64,000 nucleotides of DNA. Origin: Paenilisteria newyorkensis. GTDB lineage: Bacteria; Bacillota; Bacilli; Lactobacillales; Listeriaceae. Under the pieces are notes generated by a model, which saw only the letters and a list, made by a program, of their open reading frames with translations, did not search any database and was not told the DNA's origin. Of the stretch, positions 44,560 to 54,058 are shown piece by piece (position 1 is the stretch's first letter; every line of letters begins with the position of its first letter). Made by a program: the position numbers and the translations under genes. The stretch spans positions 1 through 64,000 of the forward strand of contig NZ_JNFB01000044.1 in assembly GCF_000766145.1 (NCBI RefSeq), read 5' to 3'.

Positions 44560-45423
44560 ATGAAAAAATGGATACTCGGGCTTGGATTACTTCTTCTCGT
44601 TTTGGCGGGATGTGGGAATTCGAAGGCCTCGGAAAAAGAACTCGAAAATTTGCCAAATCTCTCTGGGGAAACCGCCCTCATTCTCGTTCATGGAACTGGC
44701 GGTAGCACCGATACGTTTGATGGCTTTAGCGACACGTTTATCAAGGATTACAAACTTTCGAATGAGCGGATTAAACTCGAGGTTGGGACGGATGGCAAGC
44801 TGACTTATCATGGCGTATTTACTAAAAATGCCAAACATCCTATCGTTCAAATTGGTTTTGAGGATAGTATCGATGCGTCCATTGAGCAACAAACGGATTG
44901 GCTTCGTATCGCGATGCAGGATCTTGAAAAACGGTATCATTTGACTACGTTTGATGGTGTTGGGCATTCGAATGGCGGGCTGGTCTTGTCGACTTACTCG
45001 CAGAAGTATGCCAAGACAACACCAACACTCGAGCGCTTAGTTGCGATGGGTGCGCCGTATAATGATTTGGGTGAAGAGGATAATGATGGGGATTTGGCGT
45101 TTGACGATGTTCCTGTGACGACGCCTCTTTTGAAAATATACGAAGATAATCGCGCTAAAATGGATTCTAATTTGCTAGTGTTGTCCATTGCTGCGGATAT
45201 TGATGATGGGAGTTTTTCGGATGATATCGTCCCGGTTCTGAGTGCTTTGGGTTCGCGCCTTATTTTTAAAGATACCGCTAAAGTGTACTTAGAAAGCTAT
45301 TATAAAGGCGCCGAATATGACCACAGAACGATGTTTGCAAACCCCGATATCCAGAAAAAAGTGGCTTGGTTTTTGTATACGTACAAGGGAGATAAGAAAG
45401 AAGTCGAACTTGCTCACAGTTAA
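44560..45423 (+). CDS. alpha/beta-hydrolase lipoprotein, DUF915 family
   Basis: A 287-residue lipoprotein (lipobox LAGC, Cys18) with an alpha/beta-hydrolase domain. The oxyanion region is LILVHGTGGSTDTFDGF (about 41-57), the nucleophile elbow GHSNGG (135-140, Ser137), and a C-terminal His is in YDHRTMF. This fits the DUF915 family of cell-surface hydrolases. The substrate is unknown. It follows the RpiR gene by 25 bases and may be co-transcribed. Start 44560 gives the proper signal peptide (MKKWILGLGLLLLVLAGC). Confidence 0.9.
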   Translation: MKKWILGLGLLLLVLAGCGNSKASEKELENLPNLSGETALILVHGTGGSTDTFDGFSDTFIKDYKLSNERIKLEVGTDGKLTYHGVFTKNAKHPIVQIGFEDSIDASIEQQTDWLRIAMQDLEKRYHLTTFDGVGHSNGGLVLSTYSQKYAKTTPTLERLVAMGAPYNDLGEEDNDGDLAFDDVPVTTPLLKIYEDNRAKMDSNLLVLSIAADIDDGSFSDDIVPVLSALGSRLIFKDTAKVYLESYYKGAEYDHRTMFANPDIQKKVAWFLYTYKGDKKEVELAHS

Positions 45424-45455
45424 AAAAATGCTTAATGTGATATTTCTCCAAACTT

Positions 45456-45576
45456 CAGCGTGTCGACAAATACTTAGTTTCTAGGCAAAAGCGAGTACCA
45501 GCGCGGAGTGTACTAGAGTACAAGAGCACTGGAACGGAGCTTTTAACGACGAAAATGAGTGTTTGTCGACACGCTG
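45456..45576 (+). repeat. palindromic intergenic repeat, copy R3
   Basis: 121 bases. Arms CAGCGTGTCGACAAAYACT pair at 18 of 19 positions (45456-45474 with 45558-45576). Core as in R1: CTAGGCAAAAGCGAGTACC, GCGGAGTGTAC, GTAC, GAGCACTGGAACGGAGC and TTTTAACGACGAA. Inner pairs AAAAGC/GCTTTT, CCAG/CTGG and GTAC/GTAC. Confidence 0.85.
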
Positions 45577-45599
45577 GGCGCTGCATCCGAGGCAGCGCC
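45577..45599. terminator. hairpin behind ROK gene
   Basis: GGCGCTGC (45577-45584) pairs with GCAGCGCC (45592-45599). It touches repeat R3 and lies six bases from the ROK stop codon. There is no T tract, so termination is uncertain. Confidence 0.4.
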
Positions 45600-45604
45600 A
45601 TTCT

Positions 45605-46804
45605 CTATTCATTTAAGAATTTTTCTAAAACCATGCCGCCTGCGCCTTGAGCCACGATTTCATAGGACTCTTTCGCTGGATGGATCGTGGTTTTTATTTT
45701 TGGAAAGGCTCTCAGTCGTTCTTCTACGGTGTTTTTAACGTCCTCGAAAAACGTGGCTTTTGGAACGAGGGTTCCGCCGCAGACAACGGTGTCGGGTTGG
45801 GTCGTCAAAATCAGATTGGATAGCGCGATACCATAATAGTAAGCCGCATTTTTCAGAATTTCGTGGCACATCGGGTCGTCCTGTTCCAGCGCTTGGAAAA
45901 TCGTGAAGTAATCGATTTCATCTGGATTTTCTACGAGATTCGTCAACATGGATGCCTTTCCCTGCTTCAAATCATGCTGAATTTTTGCCTTAATCGCTGG
46001 CAAGGAACTGTATGTATGAAGGCAACCGTAAGAGCCGCAATAACAGCGCGAACCGTTCGTGTCGATAATCGTGTGCCCAAATGCGTTCGTCATGCCGTTA
46101 CTTCCTGATGTCACAACGCCTGCCACAATCTCCGCGCTACGAATTTCAATATCGCACGTCGTCATCAAAAAGCGCTCACTCGTCTGCCAATAATGGACGC
46201 GATATTCCGCGAGCGCCGCAAAATTCACACCACTTCCAACCATGATATAAGTCGGGATTTTCGCGGCTAAATAATGCTCGATATCACTCGGCGTCACATC
46301 CGTATTCTGATTCACCTGATCAAATAAATCATCGATGGAAATCCCAATCCCAAGAATTTCGGCAATCTGTTTCTCGTGTTCGCTTAGCAAATCCAGCAAC
46401 TGCTCCACAAACATATCGAGCGTCCTGTAAATCGAGGTTGGCGTGCCCATGCGAATTTTCTTATGTCCAATCTCTTTCAAATTGAGGTCAGAAAGCACAA
46501 TCGTAGAATAAATATTTGTGACTTCGATGCCTATCAAATACGCTTTTTCGGGATTAATGCGGTATAAAATCGGTTTTCTTCCTCCTGTTGAGGCACCTAA
46601 TTCGCCGCTGTTAATCAGATCACTTTTACTCAGTTCATCGAGCAAGCGCGCGCATGTAGCCGGCTTCATGCCAGTCTCAGCTAGCAATTCTTCTACCGTG
46701 ATGGACGCGTGCTTTCGTATCAAATTATATAAAATCTTCAACTTCTTAATTTTTGAATTCTGCGTTGTTCGGAACGCCTCCAACATATTGCTTCCCACGG
46801 CCAC
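45605..46804 (-). CDS. ROK-family transcriptional repressor (NagC/XylR type)
   Basis: A 399-residue protein with an N-terminal winged helix (TVEELLAETGMKPATCARLLDELSKSDLI) and a ROK sugar-kinase-like domain. The zinc-binding cluster CYCGSYGCLHT (about 255-265) is present, as is SNLILTTQPDTVVCGGTLV. It probably senses a sugar or amino sugar. The target could be the divergent punA gene or the beta-glucoside genes before it. Starts at GTG 46804 or GTG 46798; the latter has better spacing to AGAGGGGG. Confidence 0.9.
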   Translation of the reverse strand: MAVGSNMLEAFRTTQNSKIKKLKILYNLIRKHASITVEELLAETGMKPATCARLLDELSKSDLINSGELGASTGGRKPILYRINPEKAYLIGIEVTNIYSTIVLSDLNLKEIGHKKIRMGTPTSIYRTLDMFVEQLLDLLSEHEKQIAEILGIGISIDDLFDQVNQNTDVTPSDIEHYLAAKIPTYIMVGSGVNFAALAEYRVHYWQTSERFLMTTCDIEIRSAEIVAGVVTSGSNGMTNAFGHTIIDTNGSRCYCGSYGCLHTYSSLPAIKAKIQHDLKQGKASMLTNLVENPDEIDYFTIFQALEQDDPMCHEILKNAAYYYGIALSNLILTTQPDTVVCGGTLVPKATFFEDVKNTVEERLRAFPKIKTTIHPAKESYEIVAQGAGGMVLEKFLNE

Positions 46805-46889
46805 GACCCCCTCTTATATAGTAAAAATGTATCAAATACCTAACAAAAAAGCAATTTCCAACTCTTTTTATCAAAATGAAAAAAAGTTA

Positions 46890-46937
46890 TTTACTTTCCG
46901 TTTCATCCGTGTTAAGATTATCCTGAAAGCGCTTTAC
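46890..46937 (+). promoter_or_regulatory. promoter and cre of punA operon
   Basis: TTTACT (46890-46895), 17 bases, TAAGAT (46913-46918), then TGAAAGCGCTTTAC (46924-46937), a cre-like site (12 of 14) covering the predicted transcription start. CcpA binding there would block initiation. Confidence 0.65.
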
Positions 46938-46982
46938 AATATAATTTTGTAAATGCCTAATGATTTCGAGGAGGAAATGACA

Positions 46983-47801
46983 ATGCATAAAACAGAACAA
47001 ATTAATGAGGCTGTCCGTTACATTGAACAGTTGACAGCGGTTAAACCAACGATTGGTATTATTTTAGGATCTGGACTTGGGCCTTTTGCGGATACAATTG
47101 AGGATGCGATTCACATTCCGTACAACGATATTCCTCATTTTGCGAAATCTGCTGCGGTTGGTCATGCGAACGAGCTAGTTATCGGCCAAATCGGTGGCAA
47201 AAATATCGTCGCGATGAAAGGTAGATTCCACTATTATGAGGGGTTCCCGCTGGATGAAGTGACTTTCCCGGTGCGTGTTATGAAAGCGCTTGGCGTGGAG
47301 AAATTGATTATTACGAATGCGTGTGGCGCGGTGAATACAGACTTTAATCCTGGTGATTTGATGTTGATTACGGATCATATTAATTTGACGGCGAACAATC
47401 CGTTGATGGGGCCAAATAATCCAGATCTCGGTGTGCGTTTCTTGGACGTTTCAGAAGTGTATAGTAAGCGGTTACGCGCCATTGTAAAAGACGTGGCAAC
47501 GGATCAAAATGTGACTTTGCGTGAGGGTGTTTACGCTTGGTGGACTGGACCTACTTACGAAACGCCAGCAGAAATTCGGATGATTCGTGGTTTTGGCGCG
47601 GATGCAGTTGGTATGTCGACGGTTCCAGAGGCCTTGATTGCTCGCCATGCTGGTATTGAAACAGTTGGTATTTCTTGTTTGACGAATATGGCTTGTGGTA
47701 TTTTGGATCAGCCGCTTAGTCACGATGAAGTTATTGAGACAGCAGAACGTGTCAAAGCTACTTTCTTAAAATTAGTGACCGAAATTATTTCTCGTTTCTA
47801 A
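46983..47801 (+). CDS. punA: purine-nucleoside phosphorylase
   Basis: A 272-residue PNP of the trimeric type: IGIILGSGLGPF (phosphate site), VMKGRFHYYEG, ITNACGAVNTDFNPGDLMLITDHIN, and GMSTVPEALIARHAG with CLTNMACG. It splits purine nucleosides to base and ribose 1-phosphate. ATG 46983 lies eight bases after GAGGAGG; ATG 46977 is only two bases from it. The NupG-like transporter gene follows 51 bases behind, so uptake and cleavage are linked. Confidence 0.95.
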   Translation: MHKTEQINEAVRYIEQLTAVKPTIGIILGSGLGPFADTIEDAIHIPYNDIPHFAKSAAVGHANELVIGQIGGKNIVAMKGRFHYYEGFPLDEVTFPVRVMKALGVEKLIITNACGAVNTDFNPGDLMLITDHINLTANNPLMGPNNPDLGVRFLDVSEVYSKRLRAIVKDVATDQNVTLREGVYAWWTGPTYETPAEIRMIRGFGADAVGMSTVPEALIARHAGIETVGISCLTNMACGILDQPLSHDEVIETAERVKATFLKLVTEIISRF

Positions 47802-47852
47802 TCACGGTTTCTTTTTATCATATTGAAAATAAGTTTTTGGAGGGAGAACATC

Positions 47853-49109
47853 ATGGGGATTAAAACGCGTCTTCGCTTTATGTCATTTTTGCAGTACTTT
47901 ATTTGGGGGAGCTGGCTGATTACGCTCGGTTCTTATATGATTAACACGCTTGGCTTTTCGGGCGTCGAGGTTGGAATTGTTTATAGTTCTAAAGGAATCG
48001 CAGCCGTGATTATGCCTACCTTGATGGGGATTGTAGCGGATAAATGGATTAAGGCGAATTATTTGTACACCGCTTGCCATGTTATCTGTGCGGGGGCGCT
48101 GTTTTACGCGGCTACTGTGTCGGATCCGACTGTGATGTTCTGGGTGATGCTAGTGAACGCGATGTTCTTCATGCCTACTTTGGCTTTGTCGAACACGGTT
48201 TCCTACTATTGTTTGGAAAAGGCTGGGATGGATACGGTGACAAACTTCCCGCCAATTCGGGTTTTTGGAACGGTTGGCTTTATTATCGCGATGTGGACGA
48301 TCAGTTTTGCGGGACTTGAGCTTAGTAATGTGCAGCTTTATATCGCGGCTGGCGCGTCTCTCCTACTTGCACTTTATTCGCTGACAATGCCTACGATTCC
48401 GACGGCGAACAAAAAGAAAAACCAAGGCTGGGTCAGCATGCTCGGCTTGAATGCATTTGTTCTTTTTAAGAAGCCAAAAATGGCGGTATTTTTCCTATTT
48501 GCGATGTTGCTTGGGGCGGTTTTACAAATCACGAATACGTTTGGTAACCCGTTCTTGCATGATTTCGGCTTGAATCCGGCGTTTGCGGATAGCTTGGTCG
48601 TGAAATATCCGTCGATTCTATTGTCCGTCTCACAAATGGCGGAAGTCCTGTTTATCTTGGCGATTCCGTTCTTCTTGAAACGCTACGGCATCAAAACGGT
48701 CATGTTGGTCAGCATGATTGCGTGGACGTTGCGCTTTGGCCTGTTTGCATTCGGCGATCCGTCTCCATTTGGTACGGTATTGTTGCTACTTTCGATGATT
48801 GTTTACGGCTGTGCGTTTGATTTCTTCAACATTTCTGGCGCGATTTTCGTGGAGCAAGAAGTGAGTAAGGATATTCGGGCGAGTGCGCAAGGGTTGTTTA
48901 TGACGATGGTAAACGGTGTCGGTGCCTACGTTGGTGCGATTTTGAGCGGTATGGTTGTCGATTATTATACGATTGATGGCGTGAAAGATTGGCAAACTAT
49001 CTGGCTGATTTTTGCGGCCTATACGCTAATTCTGGCAATTGTTTTCAAATTCACCTTCCACTACAAACATGAACCTGAGAAAATGAAAGATTTAGAGATT
49101 ACGCATTGA
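47853..49109 (+). CDS. nucleoside:H+ symporter, NupG/XapB-type MFS
   Basis: A 418-residue MFS protein with 12 hydrophobic segments. LRFMSFLQYFIWGSWLITLGSYM is the N-terminal signature of the NupG branch. It should bring in nucleosides for the punA product encoded just upstream. Start 47853 has GGAGGGAG upstream and the family N-terminus MGIKTRL. Terminator at 49113. Confidence 0.93.
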   Translation: MGIKTRLRFMSFLQYFIWGSWLITLGSYMINTLGFSGVEVGIVYSSKGIAAVIMPTLMGIVADKWIKANYLYTACHVICAGALFYAATVSDPTVMFWVMLVNAMFFMPTLALSNTVSYYCLEKAGMDTVTNFPPIRVFGTVGFIIAMWTISFAGLELSNVQLYIAAGASLLLALYSLTMPTIPTANKKKNQGWVSMLGLNAFVLFKKPKMAVFFLFAMLLGAVLQITNTFGNPFLHDFGLNPAFADSLVVKYPSILLSVSQMAEVLFILAIPFFLKRYGIKTVMLVSMIAWTLRFGLFAFGDPSPFGTVLLLLSMIVYGCAFDFFNISGAIFVEQEVSKDIRASAQGLFMTMVNGVGAYVGAILSGMVVDYYTIDGVKDWQTIWLIFAAYTLILAIVFKFTFHYKHEPEKMKDLEITH

Positions 49110-49112
49110 TTA

Positions 49113-49169
49113 AAAAGCATGATAGCAGTAGCTCAAAATTCGGAGCTGGCTGGTATCATGCTTTTTTTA
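49113..49169. terminator. bidirectional terminator
   Basis: AAAAAGCATGATA (49113-49125) pairs with TATCATGCTTTTT (49155-49167), with an inner AGCTC/GAGCT stem. It serves the convergent transporter and Usp genes. Confidence 0.88.
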
Positions 49170-49613
49170 CTTCTCGCGGACGACTAGGACGTCGCAGATT
49201 GCGTGTTGTAGGACGTATGCGGAGACGCTTCCCAGCACGATTTTTTCGATACGGTTGAGGCCTGTTGCGCCACAAATGAGGACATCTGCGTCGAATTTGG
49301 CGGGAATATCGCGGGCGAGTAGGGTTTTTGGATTTCCGATTTCTAGGAACGTGTGTACTTGCTCGATACCGGCTTCTTCGGCGAGTTTTTTGTATTCGGC
49401 GAGTCTGGCAGTGGATTCTTCGTGTGCTGCTTTTTCTAGTCCGCCATCGTATGAGATGTTCGGCGAGAATGACCGGATGTCTACAATGCTTGCAATTCCA
49501 AGTTCTGAATCTGTTGCTTTGGCTAGTTCTACGGCTTTTAAAAAGGCGATTTCGGCTTGTGTTGACCCATCTAAAGCTACTAAAATACGTTGATATTTAT
49601 TTCCCATCATCAT
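49167..49613 (-). CDS. universal stress protein, UspA family
   Basis: A 148-residue Usp with a YQRILVALDGSTQAE start and the ATP-binding signature ICGATGLNRIEKIVLGSVSAYVLQHA near the C-terminus (G-x2-G-x9-G-S type). Acts in general stress survival. Of three ATGs at the start, 49607 has the best spacing to AAGGAG; 49613 is the outer limit. Confidence 0.93.
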   Translation of the reverse strand: MMMGNKYQRILVALDGSTQAEIAFLKAVELAKATDSELGIASIVDIRSFSPNISYDGGLEKAAHEESTARLAEYKKLAEEAGIEQVHTFLEIGNPKTLLARDIPAKFDADVLICGATGLNRIEKIVLGSVSAYVLQHAICDVLVVREK

Positions 49614-49755
49614 CCACTCCTTCCTTACGACAATACCCGCAAACTACAGTTTTTATGCATCGTTTTGAGATGTTAGCTGGCGCTGTTTCGTGTATTCCTA
49701 CTTTGCGCAATCTGTGCTATACTGAATCTATATTTTAGTAAAAAGGGGATACATT

Positions 49756-50202
49756 ATGGATAAAGAGGATCGATTAAATCAACAGATCGCTCTATTTTAT
49801 TTTGCTTACAAGACGTTTGTTGAAACGGCGGATCGGCTCATTGGAAAGTATGGCATTACGCGGACGCATCACCGAATTTTATTTTTTGTGGCGCATTCGC
49901 CGGGTGTTAAGATGAATGAGTTGTTGACGTTGCTCGAGGTTTCGAAGCAGGCGCTACATCAGCCGTTGTTAGAATTGAAGGAAAAGGGATACATTACCAT
50001 GGAGCCGTCTGCCAAGGACAAGCGTGTGCGTTGCGTGTTTTTGACGGAGGCAGGAGCTGCGATTGAGGCTGAGCTTGGGGAGGCTCAACGGCGTCAGATG
50101 GCGGCTGCGTTATCGGCGAGTGATGATCCAGAAGGTAAGGTTTGGACGCATATTTTAGAGCAGTATGCAAAGGAACGACCAGGATTAGCATTCTTTAAAT
50201 AG
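49756..50202 (+). CDS. MarR-family transcriptional regulator
   Basis: A 148-residue winged-helix protein: THHRILFFVAHSPGVKMNELLTLLEVSKQALHQPLLELKEKGYI and the wing AKDKRVRCVFLTEAG. It is 12 bases ahead of the lin0512-type gene and so likely co-transcribed with it. AAGGGG precedes the ATG by about eight bases. Confidence 0.92.
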   Translation: MDKEDRLNQQIALFYFAYKTFVETADRLIGKYGITRTHHRILFFVAHSPGVKMNELLTLLEVSKQALHQPLLELKEKGYITMEPSAKDKRVRCVFLTEAGAAIEAELGEAQRRQMAAALSASDDPEGKVWTHILEQYAKERPGLAFFK

Positions 50203-50214
50203 GAGCGTGATGAG

Positions 50215-50574
50215 ATGGAGAAAATATTGTTTATCCAAACTGGTTTTGGTGTGGATGTGCATGGCCAAGATATTACGAAAGCCGCGATTCGAGCGGTGAG
50301 AAATGCCATTTTTACGAATTCGATGCCTGGTATTGAGGATTTGTTGCCGGGTAAGGATTTGAATAATATGGTTGTCAACGTGAAGCTTGCTTTGCCGACG
50401 GACGCGGAATTGCTTGATGAGAACGCGATTCGAGCGATTATTCCTTATGGGACGGTCACGGTGGAAACGATGCCGGGTGGAATGTTGACGACGAGCGGGA
50501 TTTTTCTTGCAGATAAAGCGGATAAGAATGATTTGATGTATATCGTGAATGCATCCGTCGAAACTGGCTTTTAA
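50215..50574 (+). CDS. lin0512 family protein
   Basis: A 119-residue protein matching the conserved lin0512 family (TIGR02058-like): LFIQTGFGVDVHGQDITKAAIRAVRNAI and VTVETMPGGMLTTSGIFLADK. Small alpha/beta protein, possibly oligomeric; function not known. Co-transcribed with the MarR-type gene; its terminator follows at 50578. Confidence 0.9.
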   Translation: MEKILFIQTGFGVDVHGQDITKAAIRAVRNAIFTNSMPGIEDLLPGKDLNNMVVNVKLALPTDAELLDENAIRAIIPYGTVTVETMPGGMLTTSGIFLADKADKNDLMYIVNASVETGF

Positions 50575-50577
50575 TTC

Positions 50578-50630
50578 AAAAAAGGAAGGCAGAAACCGGT
50601 GAGTTATCACCAGTTCCTGCCTTCCTTTTT
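50578..50630. terminator. bidirectional terminator
   Basis: AAAAAGGAAGGCAG (around 50579-50592) pairs with CTGCCTTCCTTTTT (around 50616-50630), with an inner ACCGGTGA/TCACCAGT stem. Lies between the lin0512-type and bilEB genes. Confidence 0.88.
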
Positions 50631-50632
50631 GC

Positions 50633-52144
50633 TTAGTTCAGCAAACCTTCTTTTTGGAGGTAGTTTTTGGCTACTTCTTCTGCTGATTTGCCTTGGACGT
50701 TGACTTCGTAGTTCATTTCACTCATTTCTTGGTCGGTGATTTTGCCTGCTAGTTTCTCTAGTGGTGCTTTTAATTCTGGGTATTTTTCTAAGGTTGACTT
50801 GAGCATGAGTGGTGCGCCTTGGTATGGCGGGAATAGTTGTTTGTCGTCTTTTAGTACTTTGAGTTTGTATTGGGCGATTTCGCTGTCTGTGGAATAGGCG
50901 TCGAGTGTGTTGATGTCGCCTGCTTTCAGTGCGGAATAGCGCAGTTTTGGCTCCATTGTTTTTAGGGAGTCGAATTGCAAACCGTATCGTTTTTGCAAGC
51001 CTTTGTAGCCATCGTCACGATCGGAAAATTCGAGTGTGAATCCTGCTTTGACGGAGTTTTGCACGGCTTTTAAATCGGAAATAGTTTTCAGGTTGTAGGC
51101 TTTTGCGAATTCTGGTGCGACCGCGACGGCGTATGTGTTGTTGTATTTCATCGGTTTTAGGAACGCCATATTCTCTTTCGCCAATCCGTCGCGCGCTTGT
51201 TCATACACGGCTTGTGGGTCGTGATTTTTCGCTGGTTCTTTGAGGAAGGTTTCTAAAACGGTTCCTGTGAACTCTGGATAAATGTCGACGTCGCCTGATT
51301 TTAAGGCGTTGTAAACGAAGCTGGTTTTACCGAGATTTGGCTTGACGGTGACGCTTAAGTCGGTATCATTTTCGATGAGTTGTTTGTACATATTGATTAG
51401 GATTTCGGGCTCAGAACCTAGTTTTCCGGCGATAACAAGCTCTTTTTGCGGGCCGGTGAAGTAAGGCACGATGATGATGCTCGCGGTGATAACGAGTGCG
51501 CCGGTAATCGTGATGAGTGTGCGTTTGAACGTTGCTTTTTCCATATAGCGCAAAATGACGTCGAACAGGATCGCGAGTAGTGCTGCTGGAATAGCTCCGA
51601 GTAGGATTAAGCTGTTGTCGTTGCGGTCGATTCCGAGTAGAATCAGATCCCCTAGTCCGCCGGCTCCGATGAGGGCAGCCAGTGTCGCAGTTCCGATGAT
51701 TAAGACCATCGCTGTACGGATTCCGGCCATAATGACTGGCATCGCAAGCGGTAATTGGACTTTATATAATTTTTTCCATTTGTTCATTCCCATTGCTTCG
51801 GCGGCTTCCATCAAAACTGGATCAATTTCTTTAATACCAGTATATGTATTCCGCAAAATTGGTAGTAAGGCATAGATAACAAGCGCGATAATCGCTGGTA
51901 CTGTGCCGATTCCGACTAGTGGAATAAGTAAACCGAGCAAGGCAAGTGATGGAATTGTTTGTAAAATAGCGGTCACTTGGATGATTGGTTCTGCCGCGCG
52001 CTTGTGACTCGTTAGGTAGATTCCAAGCGGTACAGCGATGAATACGGCGATAAATAGCGACACAAAGGATAATTCAATGTGCTGGACTAAAGCGGCCCAG
52101 AGAGCGTCCTGTCGTATCTGAAACGTATCGATTAATTGACTCAT
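50633..52144 (-). CDS. bilEB: ABC transporter permease fused to substrate-binding domain (BilEB-like)
   Basis: A 503-residue fusion. The N-terminal part (about 1-215) is a ProW/OpuBB-type permease with [32 protein letters not shown] and the [14 protein letters not shown] coupling helix. The C-terminal part (about 230-503) is an OpuAC-like extracytoplasmic binding domain ([32 protein letters not shown]). In Listeria this arrangement is BilEB of the bile exclusion system; OpuF-type osmoprotectant uptake is the alternative. Its ATG overlaps the bilEA stop by four bases. Confidence 0.88.
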   Translation of the reverse strand: MSQLIDTFQIRQDALWAALVQHIELSFVSLFIAVFIAVPLGIYLTSHKRAAEPIIQVTAILQTIPSLALLGLLIPLVGIGTVPAIIALVIYALLPILRNTYTGIKEIDPVLMEAAEAMGMNKWKKLYKVQLPLAMPVIMAGIRTAMVLIIGTATLAALIGAGGLGDLILLGIDRNDNSLILLGAIPAALLAILFDVILRYMEKATFKRTLITITGALVITASIIIVPYFTGPQKELVIAGKLGSEPEILINMYKQLIENDTDLSVTVKPNLGKTSFVYNALKSGDVDIYPEFTGTVLETFLKEPAKNHDPQAVYEQARDGLAKENMAFLKPMKYNNTYAVAVAPEFAKAYNLKTISDLKAVQNSVKAGFTLEFSDRDDGYKGLQKRYGLQFDSLKTMEPKLRYSALKAGDINTLDAYSTDSEIAQYKLKVLKDDKQLFPPYQGAPLMLKSTLEKYPELKAPLEKLAGKITDQEMSEMNYEVNVQGKSAEEVAKNYLQKEGLLN

Positions 52145-53115
52145 ACGCGCTCAGCCTCCCTTTCTAGTTGCTTCGCCAAGAATTGGATGACGTGTTGCTG
52201 TGTGATGGTTCCAACTGGCTTGCCGTCTCGCGCAACGGATACGTACGCCTGGTTTGCTAGTTGTTGTAGTAACACTTCCACCGCGATGCGTTCTGCAAAA
52301 TCGGCTTCTCCATCTATAGATTGCGCCTCGAAATAGCCTTGTTCCACCATGTCTTGTACGGTGAATTTAGACGACAATACGTGTTTGTTCACGTTGCCTG
52401 ATTCCAAGAAATTCTGCACAAATTCATTCGCTGGGTTTTGCAAAATTTCGTTTGGCGTGTCGCATTGCACGACTTCCCCATCTTTCATGATACAAATTCG
52501 GTCGCCTAGCATCAGCGCTTCTTGCATGTCATGCGTGACGAACACGATGGTTTTTTTGATTTGGCGTTGTAAAACGATGATGTCTTGTTGCAGTTTCTGG
52601 CGACTAATCGGGTCAAGCGCGCTGAACGGTTCATCCATTAAAATGATTTCAGGATCCGCCGCTAAAGCACGAACGACGCCAACACGTTGCTGTTCCCCAC
52701 CGGAGAGCTCAGACGGTTTCCGATTCCGATAACTTTCCGCGTCTAGTCCAACGCTATTCAGCAATTCGGTAATCCGATCATGCGTTTTTTCCTTCTCCCA
52801 TTTCTTCAGTTCTGGCACGACCGCGATATTTTCCTCAATCGTCATATGTGGAAAAAGCGCAATTTGTTGCAGTACATAGCCAATATTCCAGCGCAATTCA
52901 TGAATGTTATAATCACTAATTCGCTTTTCATCGATATAAATTGTGCCCGTTGTCAGTGGAATAAGCCGATTAATCATTTTCAGCGTCGTCGTTTTACCGC
53001 AACCACTTGGTCCAATCAATACGAAAAACTCGCCATCTTTTATGTCTAAATCGATATTTTTGACGGCATGTTCACCATTTTGATATTGTTTCGTTACATT
53101 TTCGAAGCGTATCAT
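52141..53115 (-). CDS. bilEA: ABC transporter ATPase (BilEA-like)
   Basis: A 324-residue ATPase of the glycine-betaine/proline type: Walker [11 protein letters not shown] (34-43), signature [10 protein letters not shown] (about 135), Walker B EIILMDEP and the H-loop VFVTHDM. A C-terminal region (about 245-324) resembles a CBS domain ([20 protein letters not shown]). Partner of the fused permease. A SigB-like promoter lies upstream, as known for bilE in L. monocytogenes. Confidence 0.9.
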   Translation of the reverse strand: MIRFENVTKQYQNGEHAVKNIDLDIKDGEFFVLIGPSGCGKTTTLKMINRLIPLTTGTIYIDEKRISDYNIHELRWNIGYVLQQIALFPHMTIEENIAVVPELKKWEKEKTHDRITELLNSVGLDAESYRNRKPSELSGGEQQRVGVVRALAADPEIILMDEPFSALDPISRQKLQQDIIVLQRQIKKTIVFVTHDMQEALMLGDRICIMKDGEVVQCDTPNEILQNPANEFVQNFLESGNVNKHVLSSKFTVQDMVEQGYFEAQSIDGEADFAERIAVEVLLQQLANQAYVSVARDGKPVGTITQQHVIQFLAKQLEREAERV

Positions 53116-53161
53116 GGGTCACTTTCCCTTCCATTTTGTCATTAAAAACATGTTTATTATC

Positions 53162-53187
53162 TTACCCTAATTTTCAAAACTAGAAAC
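53162..53187 (-). promoter_or_regulatory. SigB-type promoter of bilE operon
   Basis: On the minus strand, GTTTCT (53187-53182), 14 bases and GGGTAA (53167-53162), against the SigB consensus GTTTAA-N13-15-GGGTAT. The bilE operon of L. monocytogenes is SigB dependent, which fits. Confidence 0.65.
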
Positions 53188-53242
53188 ATTTGTTCTTAAT
53201 TCTACCACTATCGACTACAAAATTACACAGTTAAGCATTTCG

Positions 53243-53271
53243 TTGACAAATCAACTAAAATTGCGCATAAT
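53243..53271 (+). promoter_or_regulatory. SigA promoter of DUF1877 gene
   Basis: TTGACA (53243-53248), 17 bases, CATAAT (53266-53271), about 75 bases before the gene. Confidence 0.75.
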
Positions 53272-53347
53272 AAACTTTATCACAGTGAAGTAACTCTTTA
53301 TCAAGCAATAAAACAGACAAGGGACAACTTGAAAGGGGAATGACAAA

Positions 53348-53812
53348 ATGGCATTACATGGGTACTACTATTATATTGACGAGCCGGGAATGCGCGAAAT
53401 AAAAGCGGGATATGAGTCCGTGTTTACGCTACCGATGCTTCTGTCACTAGATGAATATTGGGAGATTATTCATTATATTTTTTGCGGGAAAACCAAAAAC
53501 GGCAAATCTCCGTGGGGCTACATCGTCCCACTTAAAATCGAAAATGAAATTCGCGACTCTCTAGCAACCGTTTACTTCATCTATCCAGAACAAGTGCGCA
53601 TGGCAAAAGACGCCTTATTCAGCATCACCGAAGAAGAATTCGTCGCAACATACAGCTTTAAAGAACTGAAAAAAGCCGGTTTATACGGGATAACTTGGCG
53701 GACCAAAAAAGAGAAGCTAGAGAAAGAACTACGAATAAATTTCCAAGCCTTGCGAACATTTTTTAATAAAGTCGCACAGAGCGATGATTGCATTATATTT
53801 TATGTTGTATAG
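53348..53812 (+). CDS. DUF1877 (YfbM-like) protein
   Basis: A 154-residue cytoplasmic protein. The N-terminus GYYYYIDEPGMREIKAG and the middle LDEYWEIIHYIFCG, with YSFKELKKAGLYG and a C-terminal FFNKVAQSDDCIIFYVV, fit the DUF1877/YfbM family. Function unknown. It stands alone behind a strong promoter; AAAGGGG precedes the ATG by nine bases. Confidence 0.8.
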   Translation: MALHGYYYYIDEPGMREIKAGYESVFTLPMLLSLDEYWEIIHYIFCGKTKNGKSPWGYIVPLKIENEIRDSLATVYFIYPEQVRMAKDALFSITEEEFVATYSFKELKKAGLYGITWRTKKEKLEKELRINFQALRTFFNKVAQSDDCIIFYVV

Positions 53813-53824
53813 ACGAAGTGCTGA

Positions 53825-53922
53825 AACAGCCCGTTAGCCTCGACAGAAATTGTTAGGGGGCGCAGCGAAAACCCTCTTTTGGTTTTTGCGGAGGCCACGA
53901 AATTTCCGAGAGGCTGGCTGTT
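53825..53922. repeat. 98-base imperfect palindrome
   Basis: AACAGCC/GGCTGTT, AGCCTC/GAGGCT, GAAATT/AATTTC and AAAACC/GGTTTT pair in nested order over 53825-53922. The sequence to its right (about 53930-53970) has CGGAGTATGACGCAGAGCAAGG, which faintly resembles the core of repeats R1-R5. No protein fits it. With the terminator at 54012 it fills the gap 53813-54058. Confidence 0.55.
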
Positions 53923-54011
53923 GAAGCCAGATCCGAAGGCGCCGGAGTATGACGCAGAGCAAGGAAGGCAGTCTCATTACATTCCACTACACACTGAGCT
54001 CCTAAATAAGC

Positions 54012-54048
54012 AAAACCACCGATTCAAATTTTGCAATCGGTGGTTTTT
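54012..54048 (-). terminator. terminator of pdp operon
   Basis: AAAACCACCGATT (54012-54024) pairs with AATCGGTGGTTTT (54035-54047), with T residues on both outer sides. Lies ten bases behind the pdp stop. Confidence 0.85.
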
Positions 54049-54058
54049 CTCATTCCTA

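Noticed and set aside
49614-49660. GGGTAT resembling a SigB -10 before the Usp gene
   Set aside because: No GTTT-type -35 at the required distance.
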